Positions 1 through 10,141 are shown, counted from the stretch's first letter. The stretch: DNA of 64,000 bases from Isochrysis galbana (GCA_018136815.1 CM030933.1:3874106-3938105), one strand, 5' to 3'. Numbers and translations: made by a program. The notes: generated by a model from the letters alone, not told the origin.

Positions 1-627
1 TCTCAAAGTGCAGCGAAAAGGATTAAGAGCATCCCTGATGGTCCCCCTGCGCATTGAGCAGCCCGCTTCATGAGGAGCTGATCCCTCGCAGTCACACCGA
101 CGAAGCTGCCTGGGCCTCCCAGATGCCATATCCGCGCCCCGTCCATCGAACAGCACGCCGATCCACATGACAATCCCTCTGATCTCCGGAAGCTCACACA
201 CCTTGATACTCCATTCCATAAAATTGCTTGCATGCTGAAGCCGCTCGGACGTGATAGGAATCACGCCAGTCACGGCAGCAACGCGAAACGGAAGCGCCAA
301 ACCCAGCTGGAGTGTAGCCGCAGCATGACATCCTGGTTCAACTTCGCTGCTGAAGGCGATCGTCTCATCAAACTCCATCACAGTCGATGAATATTCCGCC
401 GCCTTCTTCCAACTGTCCACGGAGCTCACTCCCCAGCTGCGCCTGGCTGCGGCCTGCCAGATGCCATTGGCGTCGCTCTCATGCAAAAACTCGTGTAGTC
501 TGCGACAGACGAGCCCGAGCCTGCACAGATCGACCGGCCTAAGAGGCAGTGCGTCGAGGATCGCTGGGTCGGAGAGTGAGTTGCTCGCGCTTGACTCAGC
601 CGCCGGCGGCCGGTATCGCTCAGTCAT
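1..627 (-). CDS. F-box protein, 3' part outside window
   Basis: The minus strand is open from an ATG at 627-625 to the left edge, 209 codons without a stop. Around residues 22-45 an F-box-like core can be read: LDALPLRPVDLCRLGLVCRR, followed by LHEFLHESDANGIW, with the Leu-Pro, Asp-Leu-Cys-Arg-Leu and Cys-Arg-Arg-Leu spacing of F-boxes. F-box proteins bind Skp1 and recruit substrates to SCF ubiquitin ligases. The rest (MEWSIKVCELPEIRGIVMWIGVLFDGRG) faintly recalls a SPRY-type fold, but I cannot confirm that. A possible GTGTGT donor after MEWSIK means the last third could be intronic. The substrate is unknown. The reading frame and F-box core are seen; the SCF role is family inference. Confidence 0.6.
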   Translation of the reverse strand, partial: MTERYRPPAAESSASNSLSDPAILDALPLRPVDLCRLGLVCRRLHEFLHESDANGIWQAAARRSWGVSSVDSWKKAAEYSSTVMEFDETIAFSSEVEPGCHAAATLQLGLALPFRVAAVTGVIPITSERLQHASNFMEWSIKVCELPEIRGIVMWIGVLFDGRGADMASGRPRQLRRCDCEGSAPHEAGCSMRRGTIRDALNPFRCTLR

Positions 628-797
628 GGGAAGAGACGGCGGCTAGCCCTGTTGCCAGGTTGCAATCGCACTACTTGCACGAATTCGGAGGGAGCGGAGC
701 GAGAGCGAAAGCCTCGAGCTGCGGCGCCCCACCCGACGACGCCCGCGCCGGCGCGGCCGCAGCAGGCAGTCCGTCTCGGGTAGGACGGCCTCCGTCG

Positions 798-1175
798 GAG
801 TTTTATTGTTGTGTTAGTATAACCTTAGTGCTGCGGGACCGTAGCCCTTCGACTGCGACGGAGCCCCTACCCCGCGATGGCGGTGTGCGCGGTTGGCACA
901 TGGCTCGTCCGGTGTATGTGGCTAGGAATGCTAGCTAACAAGATGTCCCACGACGCTATAAGTTTTAACGTAGTACCCTCGCCGAGAGTCGAGAGGTCGA
1001 GAGGTCACCGCGTCACCGCTCACCGCTCACCGCACTCTCAATCATCAATCTCAATCTCCATGACACAAGCGCGCGTGTCGACGCTCAACACAACATCGAA
1101 TGGTCTCGACGAATTCGATAAAAATCTTTCCTTCGAATTTGTGGCTGTCGAGTGCGCCACGCGTTCCCACAACTG
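798..1175 (+). repeat. R2 retroelement leader plus gag start, truncated copy
   Basis: This stretch matches, in inverted orientation, 25745-25430, and its first 180 bp also match 38945-38775. Shared landmarks are the segment reading MAVCAVGTWLVRCMWLGMLA and the block GGCTCGTCCGGTGTATGTGG. Downstream, TTSNGLDEFDKNLSFEF aligns with TTTNKLDKFVENLFFDS of the other copy. It looks like the LTR or leader and gag N terminus of a degenerate retroelement. It breaks off near 1175 into another repeat (R8). The 628-797 stretch between this and the F-box gene shows nothing recognisable. Confidence 0.5.
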
Positions 1176-2680
1176 TGTCGCATTCGCGAGTCGACACTCG
1201 TTAGGCTTCTCTTCGTCGTTCGGTATTATCGTTATAATTCTCTCGTTCTCGTCCTCGGTCAAAAGGTTCGCTTGGACGCATAGGATCTTGGGTTGTCAAA
1301 ACCTACTTTTATAAGTGGGGGTCAATGGGGGCCTCGCGCCCCCCACTCTCCATCGCGGACACCCCCCGGGGTGGGACCGTACACTCAACCCCAGCCCCTG
1401 CCCTTTGGCAGGGGTTGGGCAAAAAAAAAACATCTGAAGATTCAGGCTACTACCGCTAGCTATAAAGGACCACGCACTCACGGTACCGACTCATGCCATC
1501 GCCTATACCCCAGAACACTCACTCCCTTTACACTACCCCCTTCATTCCTTTGTCTTTGGTATCGGGGGGGGGGGCCGCGTGCACTACGACGGGCCAAGCG
1601 CAAGGGGTGGGCTGGGGCAGACCTGTTGTTGGGTGTTCCTGTGGCAGACAAGCGTAAACGCCCTTTGAATTTGGCAGGGGTTGGGCAATCAACACTCTGG
1701 CCCAGACCCCTAGTGGGCGCGGGCCGAGACTCGCACTCCCACGCCCAGCATGGGCCTGCCCTCGAGCTGACTCCCCCCCCTCCCCTGGTCGCCAGGCAGA
1801 CAGAGGCCACCGGGAGGCTCCAATGGCCAGCGTGGCAAGCGTGGGAGAGGCAGGGGGGGCCAGGGGCTGAGCCCCAGCCTCCACTGCCCCCTGAGCTGCC
1901 CTTGCTGGCCCTCTGGGAGCCCCCAAAGGCCCTCTGAGAGCAGGCCGTGGCGCGCCGCATGGCGACGCGCCGCAGGGAGAGGGGTGGAGGAGAATGGAGA
2001 GAGGGAGAGGGGGGGATTTGCGCCCCCCCCGATGGAGTGCGGTAAGCGGTAAGAAACGGGCCCCGTTTGCGTTAGCAAACGGGCGAAGGGGGGCGGCTGG
2101 CGACAGGAGGGGGAGAAGAAGGGAGTGGCTCAAGACGTCCCTGTGGCAGGTATCGGGGGGCGCAGTCATTTATTTCTTCGAGGACTGCTCGCGGCGTGAG
2201 CTGTAAGGGCCGTTCTGCTTCTCGACGAGAGGTTCCTCCCCCCCCCCCCCGGTGCTTTTTCCCGGAGAGTCGCCCGACGTAGGTCGGTCCGCCCCACTGG
2301 GTTTCCCCCCAATGTAACTTGTGGGGAGTTATATTGGGAGCCGGGGGTTTGCGAGGGGGGAGATTTGTAGGGATGCATATGTGTATGTGTCTGCACCATC
2401 ACTCCAAGGCGTGCGGGCAAGTGCGCTGAGGGGTGTCGTGATAGTACCGGGCTAGTGGGAGTAGTGGTACTAACGCTCAGTTATTTTGTAGGATCTTGGG
2501 TTGTGGAGCGCCCTCGCTCTTTCCCTCGAAGAGAAGGGAAGTTTCCCCACCTTTCTTCATCCTAGGCGCCTCGCAAATAGGTTTAATTCGCTATCTTCTC
2601 CGCGTTTCTCTATCTACTTCAGTGATTGCAATCAGGTTTAATTTACAATCTCTTCGCATCTCCCCCTTAGACACACCGCA
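1176..2680 (+). repeat. R8 repeat split by the R1 insertion
   Basis: Positions 1176-1296 and 2489-2680 together correspond to the uninterrupted stretch at about 16962-17240 (GTCGCATTCGCGA, TCGTTCGGTAT, then TAGGATCT..GGGTTGTGGAGCGCCCTC, CGAAGAGAAGGGAAG, GGTTTAATTCGCTATCT). The paralogue at 16962-17240 lacks the R1 element, so it works as an empty site. No coding potential is apparent. The nature of R8 itself is unknown. Confidence 0.6.
1281..2504 (+). mobile_element. R1 GC-rich retroposon-like element with 16-bp TSD
   Basis: The element proper spans 1297-2488. It starts CAAAACCTACTTTTATAAG and ends GCTCAGTTATTTTG. It is flanked by TAGGATCTTGGGTTGT at 1281-1296 and again at 2489-2504, an exact 16-bp direct duplication. 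It contains long C/G homopolymers and a palindromic CCCCTGCC..GGCAGGGG stretch. The ORFs in it do not resemble proteins and are not conserved in frame between copies. Long variable target duplications are typical of target-primed reverse transcription, so a LINE-mobilised non-autonomous element is the best reading (inference). Compared with the copy at 11838-12766, this one carries about 260 bp extra near 1425-1685. Confidence 0.7.
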
Positions 2681-4371
2681 CTTCTTTCGTCTTATTCGAT
2701 AGGTCTCTTGGAATCCTGCGCTGCAGGATTGCCCCTCGTTTCCGTTATGGTGCGATTCCCCTTCCAGACGGGATCGCCGACAGATCGCCTTCTGATCGTC
2801 GTCCGTCGTCGTCTGGCCGGAGTGTTTGGGTTTGATTTCAGTCGAGTTATGTGAGAAAGTCGTGGGGCGAGAGTCGGGGTGTTTTCCTGGGTGTCTCTGT
2901 CCGTCGTCCTGTCCTCAGTCGTCATCCGTCGCTCTCGCTCTCGTCGATTTCGCTCTCGTAACACTCAAACCCTACAGCCTCGCCTCGCCTCGCCAGCCCC
3001 TGCCATCACAGCCCTCCTCACACTCACCCTCGCCTCTCGCTACTCGCTCGATGTCGCTCTCGCCGCCGTCCTCGTAGAACGACATCGAGGAAGAGGGATG
3101 TGAGAAAAAGACGAAGAAGATGAAAACTCAGCCCGCGTAGGGGTTACCGCGTGTGTAGAGAGTGGGGGAGCGTGATTAGCTTTGTACTCATCATCTTCGT
3201 AATAATAATATTATTGTGGCTACCCAAAAAGAAAACAAGCACATATGGATAACAAAAAAATCACCTGGCCCTCTTTTGACGGAAACCGACTTATTGCTCA
3301 TTGTAACTTGTGGGGAGTTATAATGGGAGCCGGGGGTTTGCGAGGGGGGAGATTTGAAGGGATGCATATGTGTATGTATTTGTGCCACCACTTCAAGGCG
3401 TACGGGCAGGTGCGCTGAGGGGTTGTTGCGGATGCCCCTCTGTCCTCTCCTACGTTTACTTTCTAAGTCCTATGAGATCTCCTCCCTCCTCTCTCTTCAC
3501 GTGAGGAGAGGCGACGGGCCTCCTCTCTTCTTTCCTTTTCCCCCCTCTTTCTCCCTCCTGCTCACTTCCCTTTCTTCGCGTATCCCGTTACGTTTGTTAT
3601 CTACGTGTTACCGTGAATGTGCGTGTGATAGTGGTGTGAGAGGATTGTAAGAGGAATTTTATCCGGTTCTGTTCTGGAGAGAGCGCGAGCGATGGCGTCG
3701 CTCTCTCTCATCTCGGCCGCCCTGGTCACCATGATGGTGCCAGGGCGATAGGGGTGTCGTGATAGTACCGGGCTAGTGGGAGTAGTGGTACTAACGCTCA
3801 GTTGTTTTATTACTACTATTATCATTATTATCCGCAGAGCTCCTCGGCCTCCTGGCGAGCCGAAATCCTGTGCCGAAGCGATTGCTCGGTGCTCGGGCAC
3901 GGCTCCGCACCTCGTCGGCAGGAGGTTGAGGTGCAGCAAGCCCGCCAGCTCCCTCGAAGCCGTCTCGCTCGTCTGGCTAGGCTGCACTGCCTTTTGCCCT
4001 CTTCCTCTTCTTCCGTGATCTCTGCTGCTCCCCTACTGCCTGGTCGCCCGTGTCCCATGTTGCCGCCCTCGTCTCCTCCCGCCGCTCCCTTCCACGTGGT
4101 GTTGCCCTTCACGAAGCGGCCATGGGTAGCCTTCCTCCTCACCATGTGTGTGGGCGCGTACAGCAGCAGCTCGACGGAGATCGCCCAGCCGTTTGGCCCC
4201 CCCCACCCCCCAGCGCCCCTTCTCAGAATTCGTTTCTAACTTAATGTGCTAACTTTGGCCCCTCCAAGAAACTCTAAACTAGCGAAGAAAAGAAAAGGAG
4301 GGAAGAGTCGGAAGGGGCGGGAGGGCGTCATCATTGCCTGACCGCCGCCGCGTGGGCCGGCGCCGTCGACG
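2681..4371. other. intergenic, R1 fragments, no supported gene
   Basis: No coding region is supportable. Two fragments of R1 are present: 3300-3420 (TGTAACTTGTGGGGAGTTATAA through the GATGCATATGTGTATG block) and 3740-3805 (GGTGTCGTGATAGTACCGGG to GCTCAGTTGTTTTATT). The second has a tail of irregular TTATTATCATTATTA repeats. A TTATTA microsatellite lies at about 3200-3215. The 3820-4250 stretch is GC-rich with open frames on both strands, none recognisable. Confidence 0.5.
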
Positions 4372-5991
4372 ATGGACGCGCCATCGCCGTCGCTCGCGAG
4401 CCTCGCCGACGACCTGGCCGAGGTGTCGCATCCGCTCGGGAGCCTTGCCTTTCAAAAGTCTGCCCTCTGGCGTAACGAGGTCCCGCAGCGCCCCATCCTC
4501 GCCTATGAGGACACTGTCAGCACATCGGCTGAGCAACCTCATGCCGAGCCTGAGCCGGCGGCCACTCAGCCGTCCGAGGGGGAGAGAGCAACGGGGTGCG
4601 AGAGGGTGGACGCTAGGGAGGGGAACGATGTGAGCCTCATATCTGAGGAGACACCGGACGCACAGATGCGTGAGGGTGGCGAGGCGCAGCCGGCTCGCAA
4701 GCCACGTGGCCGCAAGACACTGATCCGATCTGTTGATCTGCCCCGCTGGATGGATCTAGATCAGGAGACTCTCCCCAACGTACCACCGCCTGCCCTCCGC
4801 GGTCTCGGGGGTGAGTTGAAATGCGAGGACTCCGAGAAGGATCCATCTGCCCCAGCCGAGGCGTATCGACGGACTTTGCACATAAACCACCCGCGCAAGC
4901 TTGGAGAGTTTGGCGGAATCGGTGAGCTGACCGTGCAAATGCACACCGAAGCTTTACCCTACCGCTTCAGTGCCGCGTCGGAGGATGGTTATGCGGCGCT
5001 CCTCTCTGACTTCGCTTCCCACGCGGCGAAACGACACGCAGCCCGACTGCAGGCTGAGGCAGCCGCTGCGAATGGCGAGCGAGGAGACTGTGACCGAGGA
5101 GCTGCGGATTCATCACCAAGCATATCTAGCGCATGTAGCCGAGGTGGAGCGAAAGACAAGAAGCGAGGCTGCCCGCCCGATGGCTACGTGTGCAATCGGT
5201 GCGAAGTGCCTGGGCATTGGAAACATGATTGTCCCGTGCCTCCAGACGATTATGTGTGCCACAATTGCGAGTGCAAAGGCCACTACATACACAATTGCCC
5301 CAAGCCAAGCAAGAAGCACTTGGGAGTTGGTGGCAAGCGGGATCGTGCCACCTCGGCTGACAATGCGGACACGATAGGGTGCGGCAAGTCCACCGGTGAA
5401 GTGGCGGCAGAGACGCACGATGTGGACAAGAAACGAGCAAAGAGCAAGGCCTCGAATGCGCCATACAAGGGCTACATTTGCCGCATGTGTGGTGTTGAGG
5501 GACATTGGATCAAGGATTGCCCACTCAAATCTCGGGAGAGGGCCGCCGATCGACCACCGCCACCACCCGGCTATGTGTGTGTCAAGTGCCAGCAGGCTGG
5601 TCACTGGGTTGAATTGTGCCAACTGCGGGGTTATCAACCACCTCGAATCTCAGTTGCAGAAGTCGAGCTGGTAGTGCCTTCGGCTGACGCTCTCGAGATC
5701 GGTGCTGAGATCTCAGAGGCGTTGGAGGAGGTGGGTGAAGAGCCTGTACTACAAATCTCTAGAGTAGTCGAGGTGCTAGGCGAGGAACCAAGTCGGATGC
5801 TATTGGTCCAGGCCTGGCAGGTGGAGGAAAACGGAGGGCTGCTTCGGACCGACGGCTCAGGTCTTCGACGTACACCTGGAGGAGTCTTTCTTTGGCTTGT
5901 CAAGCAGCAAGCAACACCCGAGCAGAGGGCGCGCATCTGGCCACTCAAGGCATCGGGGCGGCCAAGCGAGGATCAAGCAGTAGGGAATTGA
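4372..5991 (+). CDS. protein with four CCHC zinc knuckles
   Basis: 539 residues, single exon, with ATG at 4372 preceded by an in-frame region without a better start. Four zinc knuckles of the C-x2-C-x4-H-x4-C type begin at Cys274, Cys296, Cys370 and Cys403. All show the pattern GYxCxxCxxxGHWxxxCP, the variant found in Mpe1/RBBP6 and related RNA-processing proteins. The knuckles come as two pairs separated by a basic linker (about 312-365). The N-terminal 260 residues and the C-terminal 120 residues are unrecognised; the tail is Glu/Val-rich. There is no DWNN, RING or RT domain, so it is neither a plain RBBP6 nor obviously a retroelement gag. Binding of single-stranded RNA or DNA is inferred from the knuckles. 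Confidence 0.75.
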   Translation: MDAPSPSLASLADDLAEVSHPLGSLAFQKSALWRNEVPQRPILAYEDTVSTSAEQPHAEPEPAATQPSEGERATGCERVDAREGNDVSLISEETPDAQMREGGEAQPARKPRGRKTLIRSVDLPRWMDLDQETLPNVPPPALRGLGGELKCEDSEKDPSAPAEAYRRTLHINHPRKLGEFGGIGELTVQMHTEALPYRFSAASEDGYAALLSDFASHAAKRHAARLQAEAAAANGERGDCDRGAADSSPSISSACSRGGAKDKKRGCPPDGYVCNRCEVPGHWKHDCPVPPDDYVCHNCECKGHYIHNCPKPSKKHLGVGGKRDRATSADNADTIGCGKSTGEVAAETHDVDKKRAKSKASNAPYKGYICRMCGVEGHWIKDCPLKSRERAADRPPPPPGYVCVKCQQAGHWVELCQLRGYQPPRISVAEVELVVPSADALEIGAEISEALEEVGEEPVLQISRVVEVLGEEPSRMLLVQAWQVEENGGLLRTDGSGLRRTPGGVFLWLVKQQATPEQRARIWPLKASGRPSEDQAVGN

Positions 5992-6700
5992 ATCTATGCA
6001 AGTCACGCGAACCGCACCGCTGAGGCGAGGGGTCGTGGATTCAAGCGTCCACTTGAGCGGAGGAGACTAGCGAATTAAAAAAAACATTCTTGAAGATGTC
6101 TGGTAAGCTACTAGTGTCCCACACTTTTCCGCGCTCCCATCGACATCGCCTATACCCCTACCTCTATAATAACAATATAACTGAGCATCAGTACCACTAC
6201 TCTCACTAGCCCTGGTACTAAGATGACAGCCCTCAGCGCACCTGCCACTACACCTTGGCCTTGGCGCGTGAGAGGCTGCAACCTCAGGTTTGGGCTATTT
6301 TTTTTACAAATGCCCCCGTGAAATGGATATAAAAATACACCCCCCCCCCTCTTCTTCCCCTCCGTACCCCCCCCCTTCCCCCTTCTCTTCTTCGCCTCTC
6401 TTCTCGCGCCCATGGATGAAAAGACAAACCGGGCTGAAATCCACACCAACTCACTGGGGCAGAAAAATGGCCTCTAGAGGGGGTTTGTTCGTGGACCCCA
6501 AAATTTTTCCTCGAGGGGAGACGATCCTCACGCTTCCACACCGAGGTCAGGCCCCGCGCCCTCCGAGCCATTGGTGGTATTAGCAGTACCAGCGAAAGGG
6601 AAACAAATGCTCTTACACATTGCGCTCCTGCGCGCGCCCCCCGCACCCCCCTCCTCCTTGTGCGAGCCCTCACTGTCCGCTGTCCTGTCTGTGTCAGAGC
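5992..6700. other. intergenic with R1 3' fragment (-)
   Basis: The 6165-6270 stretch is an inverted fragment of the R1 end (ACTGAGCATCAGTACCACTAC, CCTCAGCGCACCTGCC). The stretch at 6070-6160 resembles the extra segment of the R1 copy at 1425-1560 (AAAAAAAACAT.CTGAAGAT). A pyrimidine-rich tract runs 6340-6410. No gene is supportable here. Confidence 0.45.
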
Positions 6701-7434
6701 GCAGACACTCTCAGACCCGACTCCTACTATGATCTGTCAGACATCTTCCCGCAAGCTACAATCAACGAACCTTCCACGACCGCGTCAGCTGCCGGCTCGC
6801 TCGAACGGCCCTCTGCCTATGAGCCTGTAGTCATCGCATGTTCGACACAATACCGTTATGAGACTGTTTGACAGTGACGTTGCCTCCACGTACCAACCCG
6901 AGGCGGGGAGATATGGGGGAGGAGGTCAATATATTGGGGGCCTTGACGAGCCTTGGCACGCGTTCAATGACACAATTGGGAAAGCACGGGGAAGCTTGGA
7001 GGGCTACGCGAACACTGCATACGTAGGGGCAGCAAGCACTGAGCATGAAGTCAATATTGGGATCGATCCTAACACTGACGGTTGGACAGCTCTTGACTAC
7101 AACGAATCAACGTTTTGGGCATCGCCGGACAACCTCTACTCTGACGGTGCTTTACATTGGGGCGAGTAGTACAACGCTATCTGGAGGCGGTGTCTCGCTA
7201 GGGGAATGGATCGAGATCACGATCACGACCCCGGCGTTGTACAAGCCGGTTGGAATCAGCATCACGAAGAAGCCTGGCGACCCGGCGAGGGAGGCTCCAC
7301 GCTCGTTCCGACTCGTCGGCTTCAACAGCGCCACCCCCCGCCCCCTCCGTTCCGGCGTACCCCGCACGCTTCTGGCGAACGAGGTGATGGTCCGTTTAAA
7401 CGTATGTTTCCGGCCTGTTACTGTTAGTGTTTGA
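6701..7434 (+). pseudogene. R5 ORF plus frameshifted discoidin-like protein
   Basis: Three successive frames each carry a conserved-looking segment. 6701-6871 encodes the R5 peptide (RPDSYYDLSDIFPQAT), also found at 19530-19372 and 39308-39120. 6858-7169 opens with ATG and ends in NESTFWASPDNLYSDGALHW. The next frame, from about 7165 to 7434, continues with GEWIEITITTPALYKPVGIS and RSFRLVGFN. The last two segments read as one beta-sandwich of discoidin (F5/8 C) type, with Trp in the early strand and a GEW..I motif, broken by a frameshift near 7150-7170. Such domains occur in algal giant viruses and polinton-like viruses as well as in host lectins, so the origin is open. The family assignment is pattern recognition only. 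Confidence 0.4.
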
Positions 7435-8545
7435 GTGCAGAGTGTTGATTTGTGTGTTTTTACCCTGTGTATCGCCTGTTGGTGACCTGCAGCCCCCTGA
7501 GTACCCCCAAGCCCCGAGTCTTCCGAGTCTTCCTTTCGAGTCTACGAGTCCCTACGAGTCCCAAGTAAGCGGTATCTGCTCGCCGCGCCCTTTTCTACGT
7601 CCTCCGTCCCTCCGATTCGCGTTCCGTGCCCCTTTCCCGTCCATTTCACATGCCCGTCATATGCCTTCCCCGTTCTCCCGATGAGCCCGTTCCGGGCTCC
7701 CCGGATGAACAGTGCGCCGCGCTAGCCGCCGGTGCGCCCTCGCGACTCGTTTCCAAAGAGGAAACGAGCTTCGCTCCGACAAGCCTGCAGCCCCCCAAGG
7801 GGGGGGGCCAGCACGGCTGTCTTGCATGGTGCATGGTGTGGCCGGGGCCACGAGCCGCGTGGCGCGACCGGAGTCGCACGCACCTGCTCGGTCTCAGCGG
7901 GCGGACGCGGTCGCCTCGACAGCGACTGCTCCATGGGGGCTGGGGCCGCCCTCGGCGGGGAGCCCGAAAGAGAGGAGGGGAGCGGCGGCGCGCTCCATGG
8001 CAACTGACTACAAAGTTAGTTGAGAGAGTGGGTCAGTAGGGCAGTCTACTCCTGGCAAGCCATAGGGCAGGCCAGGAGGATGGGTGGTTCCTCCCCCACA
8101 GCGGGGGAGGAGTGGAGGGGGGGGGTGCTCGTGCCCCCCCATGGGCCATGGGTGAACCAAATATAAACTTAGTTGAAGGAGAAGGAGAAGGGGGAAAGAG
8201 GGGCTTTGTCGGACATACCGTGGGTGGGGAGGGGGCTTGCCCGGGGAAGATGGCCCCTGGTTCGCCTAGCATGGGGTTGTCAACCCCCTCCACCCGCAAC
8301 AGTACAAAAAAACACTACAGCCGAGGGTCCACTTTCGACGGAACGCGACCCTTATGATCGGACTCCGGCTCTTGCTACGGACATTATTCGCGCAGAACGT
8401 AAAAGATTCTCGGTTGCAAATTGGCGTATGTACAGAAATGTCTCTGCACATGTCACGTATGCTTCGATGGAACAGGACGCAACAAATCCGCATCGGCAAA
8501 CCTTCATTCTGCTATACTAACTAATAAGCCACATGTGCAAGTCCA
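7435..8545. other. intergenic, repeat-derived
   Basis: The 7830-8030 stretch contains an R4 unit (see 7970-8025), and its upstream part matches 16518-16720 in inverse. The 8030-8180 stretch (CCAGGAGGATGGGTGGTTCC, CATGGGCCATGGGTGAACCAA) matches 27653-27770 in inverted orientation. The 7480-7700 stretch is C-rich and unrecognised. No gene is supported. Confidence 0.5.
7970..8025 (+). repeat. R4 GC box plus hairpin, copy a
   Basis: GAGAGGAGGGGAGCGGCGGC is followed by GCGCGCTCCATGG and then a hairpin with arms CAACTGACT and AGTTAGTTG around ACAA. The same box with a different hairpin occurs at 29820-29866, 35590-35640, 51183-51225 (inverted) and, weaker, 16493-16545 (inverted). Confidence 0.5.
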
Positions 8546-9493
8546 CTAGTATGTGTGAAGCATGGTCATTGTGAGCTCAAAGGCCGCGATACCGACAGCA
8601 CCACCGAGGCCCATGCGCATGGCCTTCGGTGTGAACCCTGCATAAAGCCCAGGAAATCCTTCCTCGGCGTAGATGGTGCGTAGTTGGGTTCGCAGAGACA
8701 CCCTGTCTTTCACGCCATCGCCAACGCTCTGTCGTGCCGCTTGCAAGCGCGACTTGGCAACATCGAATGGAGCATTGAAACATGTGGCGAACACGCCGGC
8801 GGCGAACCCCAAGATTGCTGTCCGCAATGTTTCCAGAAACAGACCATCGGAAGGATTATCATTGCCACCACCGCCTCGTACGCCAAAGATTCTGGCTCCC
8901 CGCAGCACGTGCATGGATGCAAAGTAAACGGAGTTCCATGCACAATTGCGCCAACAAGTTGCGTAGAATCCAGCACTGAGCGCCAGCACCCCTTCTTCCG
9001 CCAAGACTGTACGAAGGCAGTGCATGGTCGATGTATATCGGCCGAGATGTTCACGTGCCTGCAGTCTCACCTTGACCACTTGAAATGGGGTGACAATGAC
9101 TGCCTCTGGTACTCCCGACACAGCACCTGCAAGAAAGTGCATCAGGGTGGTGTCGCCGGATACCGCTGGGCGAAAGACGGAGGCTGAGCTGCTTTGACTG
9201 CCACTGACAGTCATAGTTCGTTGCGCCGTAAGCGCGCTCTGGTATGACGAGTACATCGCTGAGGATTTGGGTGTCATCGCAGCGAGCTCTGGCAGGATGC
9301 CACGGTAGAGCCGCGGGATTCCGCCTTCACGCACCAGCTGCCTGAGCGCAGAGAAGACTGTAGGCCTCACAGAGCCAGACCCTGCGACAAGCTGAAATCT
9401 GGTTTTGACCATGTCCAGCGGCTGGACGGCGATGCACTCCGCCACGCCCGCCACCGCGCCAGCGAGCACCGCACGGCTCTCGGCGGTAGGCAT
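8546..9493 (-). CDS. mitochondrial carrier, 2-oxodicarboxylate type
   Basis: 315 residues from the ATG at 9493 (MPTAESRAVLAGAVAGVAEC); the frame is open further upstream but has no earlier ATG. Three SLC25 repeats carry the signatures PLDMVK (residues 25-30), PFQVVK and PFDVAK. The second has Gln where Asp or Glu is usual. The segments GILPELAAMTPKSSAMYSSY and YAGFTPKAMRMGLGGAV resemble the 2-oxodicarboxylate carrier (SLC25A21/ODC1). That family exchanges 2-oxoadipate and 2-oxoglutarate across the inner mitochondrial membrane in lysine and tryptophan catabolism. Length and six-helix layout fit the family and no intron is evident. Substrate is by similarity only; carrier membership is firm. 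Confidence 0.85.
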   Translation of the reverse strand: MPTAESRAVLAGAVAGVAECIAVQPLDMVKTRFQLVAGSGSVRPTVFSALRQLVREGGIPRLYRGILPELAAMTPKSSAMYSSYQSALTAQRTMTVSGSQSSSASVFRPAVSGDTTLMHFLAGAVSGVPEAVIVTPFQVVKVRLQAREHLGRYTSTMHCLRTVLAEEGVLALSAGFYATCWRNCAWNSVYFASMHVLRGARIFGVRGGGGNDNPSDGLFLETLRTAILGFAAGVFATCFNAPFDVAKSRLQAARQSVGDGVKDRVSLRTQLRTIYAEEGFPGLYAGFTPKAMRMGLGGAVGIAAFELTMTMLHTY

Positions 9494-10141
9494 CGCGCCA
9501 CGCCGGGAGTCTACTACTCTACTCTGGTCCTTTGAGAAGAGTTCCCGACATTCGTACGCAGGAAAGGGGTACAAAGTGTCTGGAGTTTTGTATTAGAAGG
9601 GGCTCATAGCTCATAGTCCCCATGTGCCTTGGTGTACGTTTAATTAGGCGTCCTCCGATCTCGTCCCCTCTTTGCGTCGCTAAGACCATGCTACACCTAG
9701 CCCTCGTCTCGCTACTCGGTGGGACCCCCATCCGGATGGATCGTCGAAAACGGGCACGCAGCGCGCCCGCCATCTAAGTTGTTCCACCGTATACCGTATA
9801 CCGGTTCCACCGGGTCTTGAGAGGCTTCACCCGGTACCGGTACCGGTACCGGTACGGTACCGTACCTGTGGTACTTATTATAATACTCTAATTATACCCC
9901 TTTAGATACTCTTAGTGTACATACTGACAGCTACAGCTACACAATATACGCAATACGCCCACCGCCCACACCGAGGGAGGGATCGCCGTCCACGCGCCAC
10001 GCGCTCCCGCCACGCTCGCTATGAGCTATGAGAACTCCTCCTCCTCCTCCTCCTCCCCCTCCCCCTCTTCCTCCGTTGGGGGATCTTCAACTTCAATCTC
10101 CATTTCCTCTTCCCACTCGACACTCGAGCACAGCACACAGC
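9494..10141. other. intergenic with R6 fragment and palindromic GGTACC tract
   Basis: 9715-9775 is a short piece of the R6 tandem unit (CCCCCATCCGGATGGATCG to CAGCGCGCCCGCCATC). 9780-9870 is a palindromic run of ACCGGTACCGGT and GTATACCG motifs, resembling 10725-10775. 10029-10060 is a CTC/CTT triplet tract. No coding region is supported. Confidence 0.5.

Noticed and set aside
9494..9574. 27-codon N-terminal extension of the mitochondrial carrier
   Set aside because: It would begin at TTG. The ATG at 9493 gives a normal carrier N terminus.
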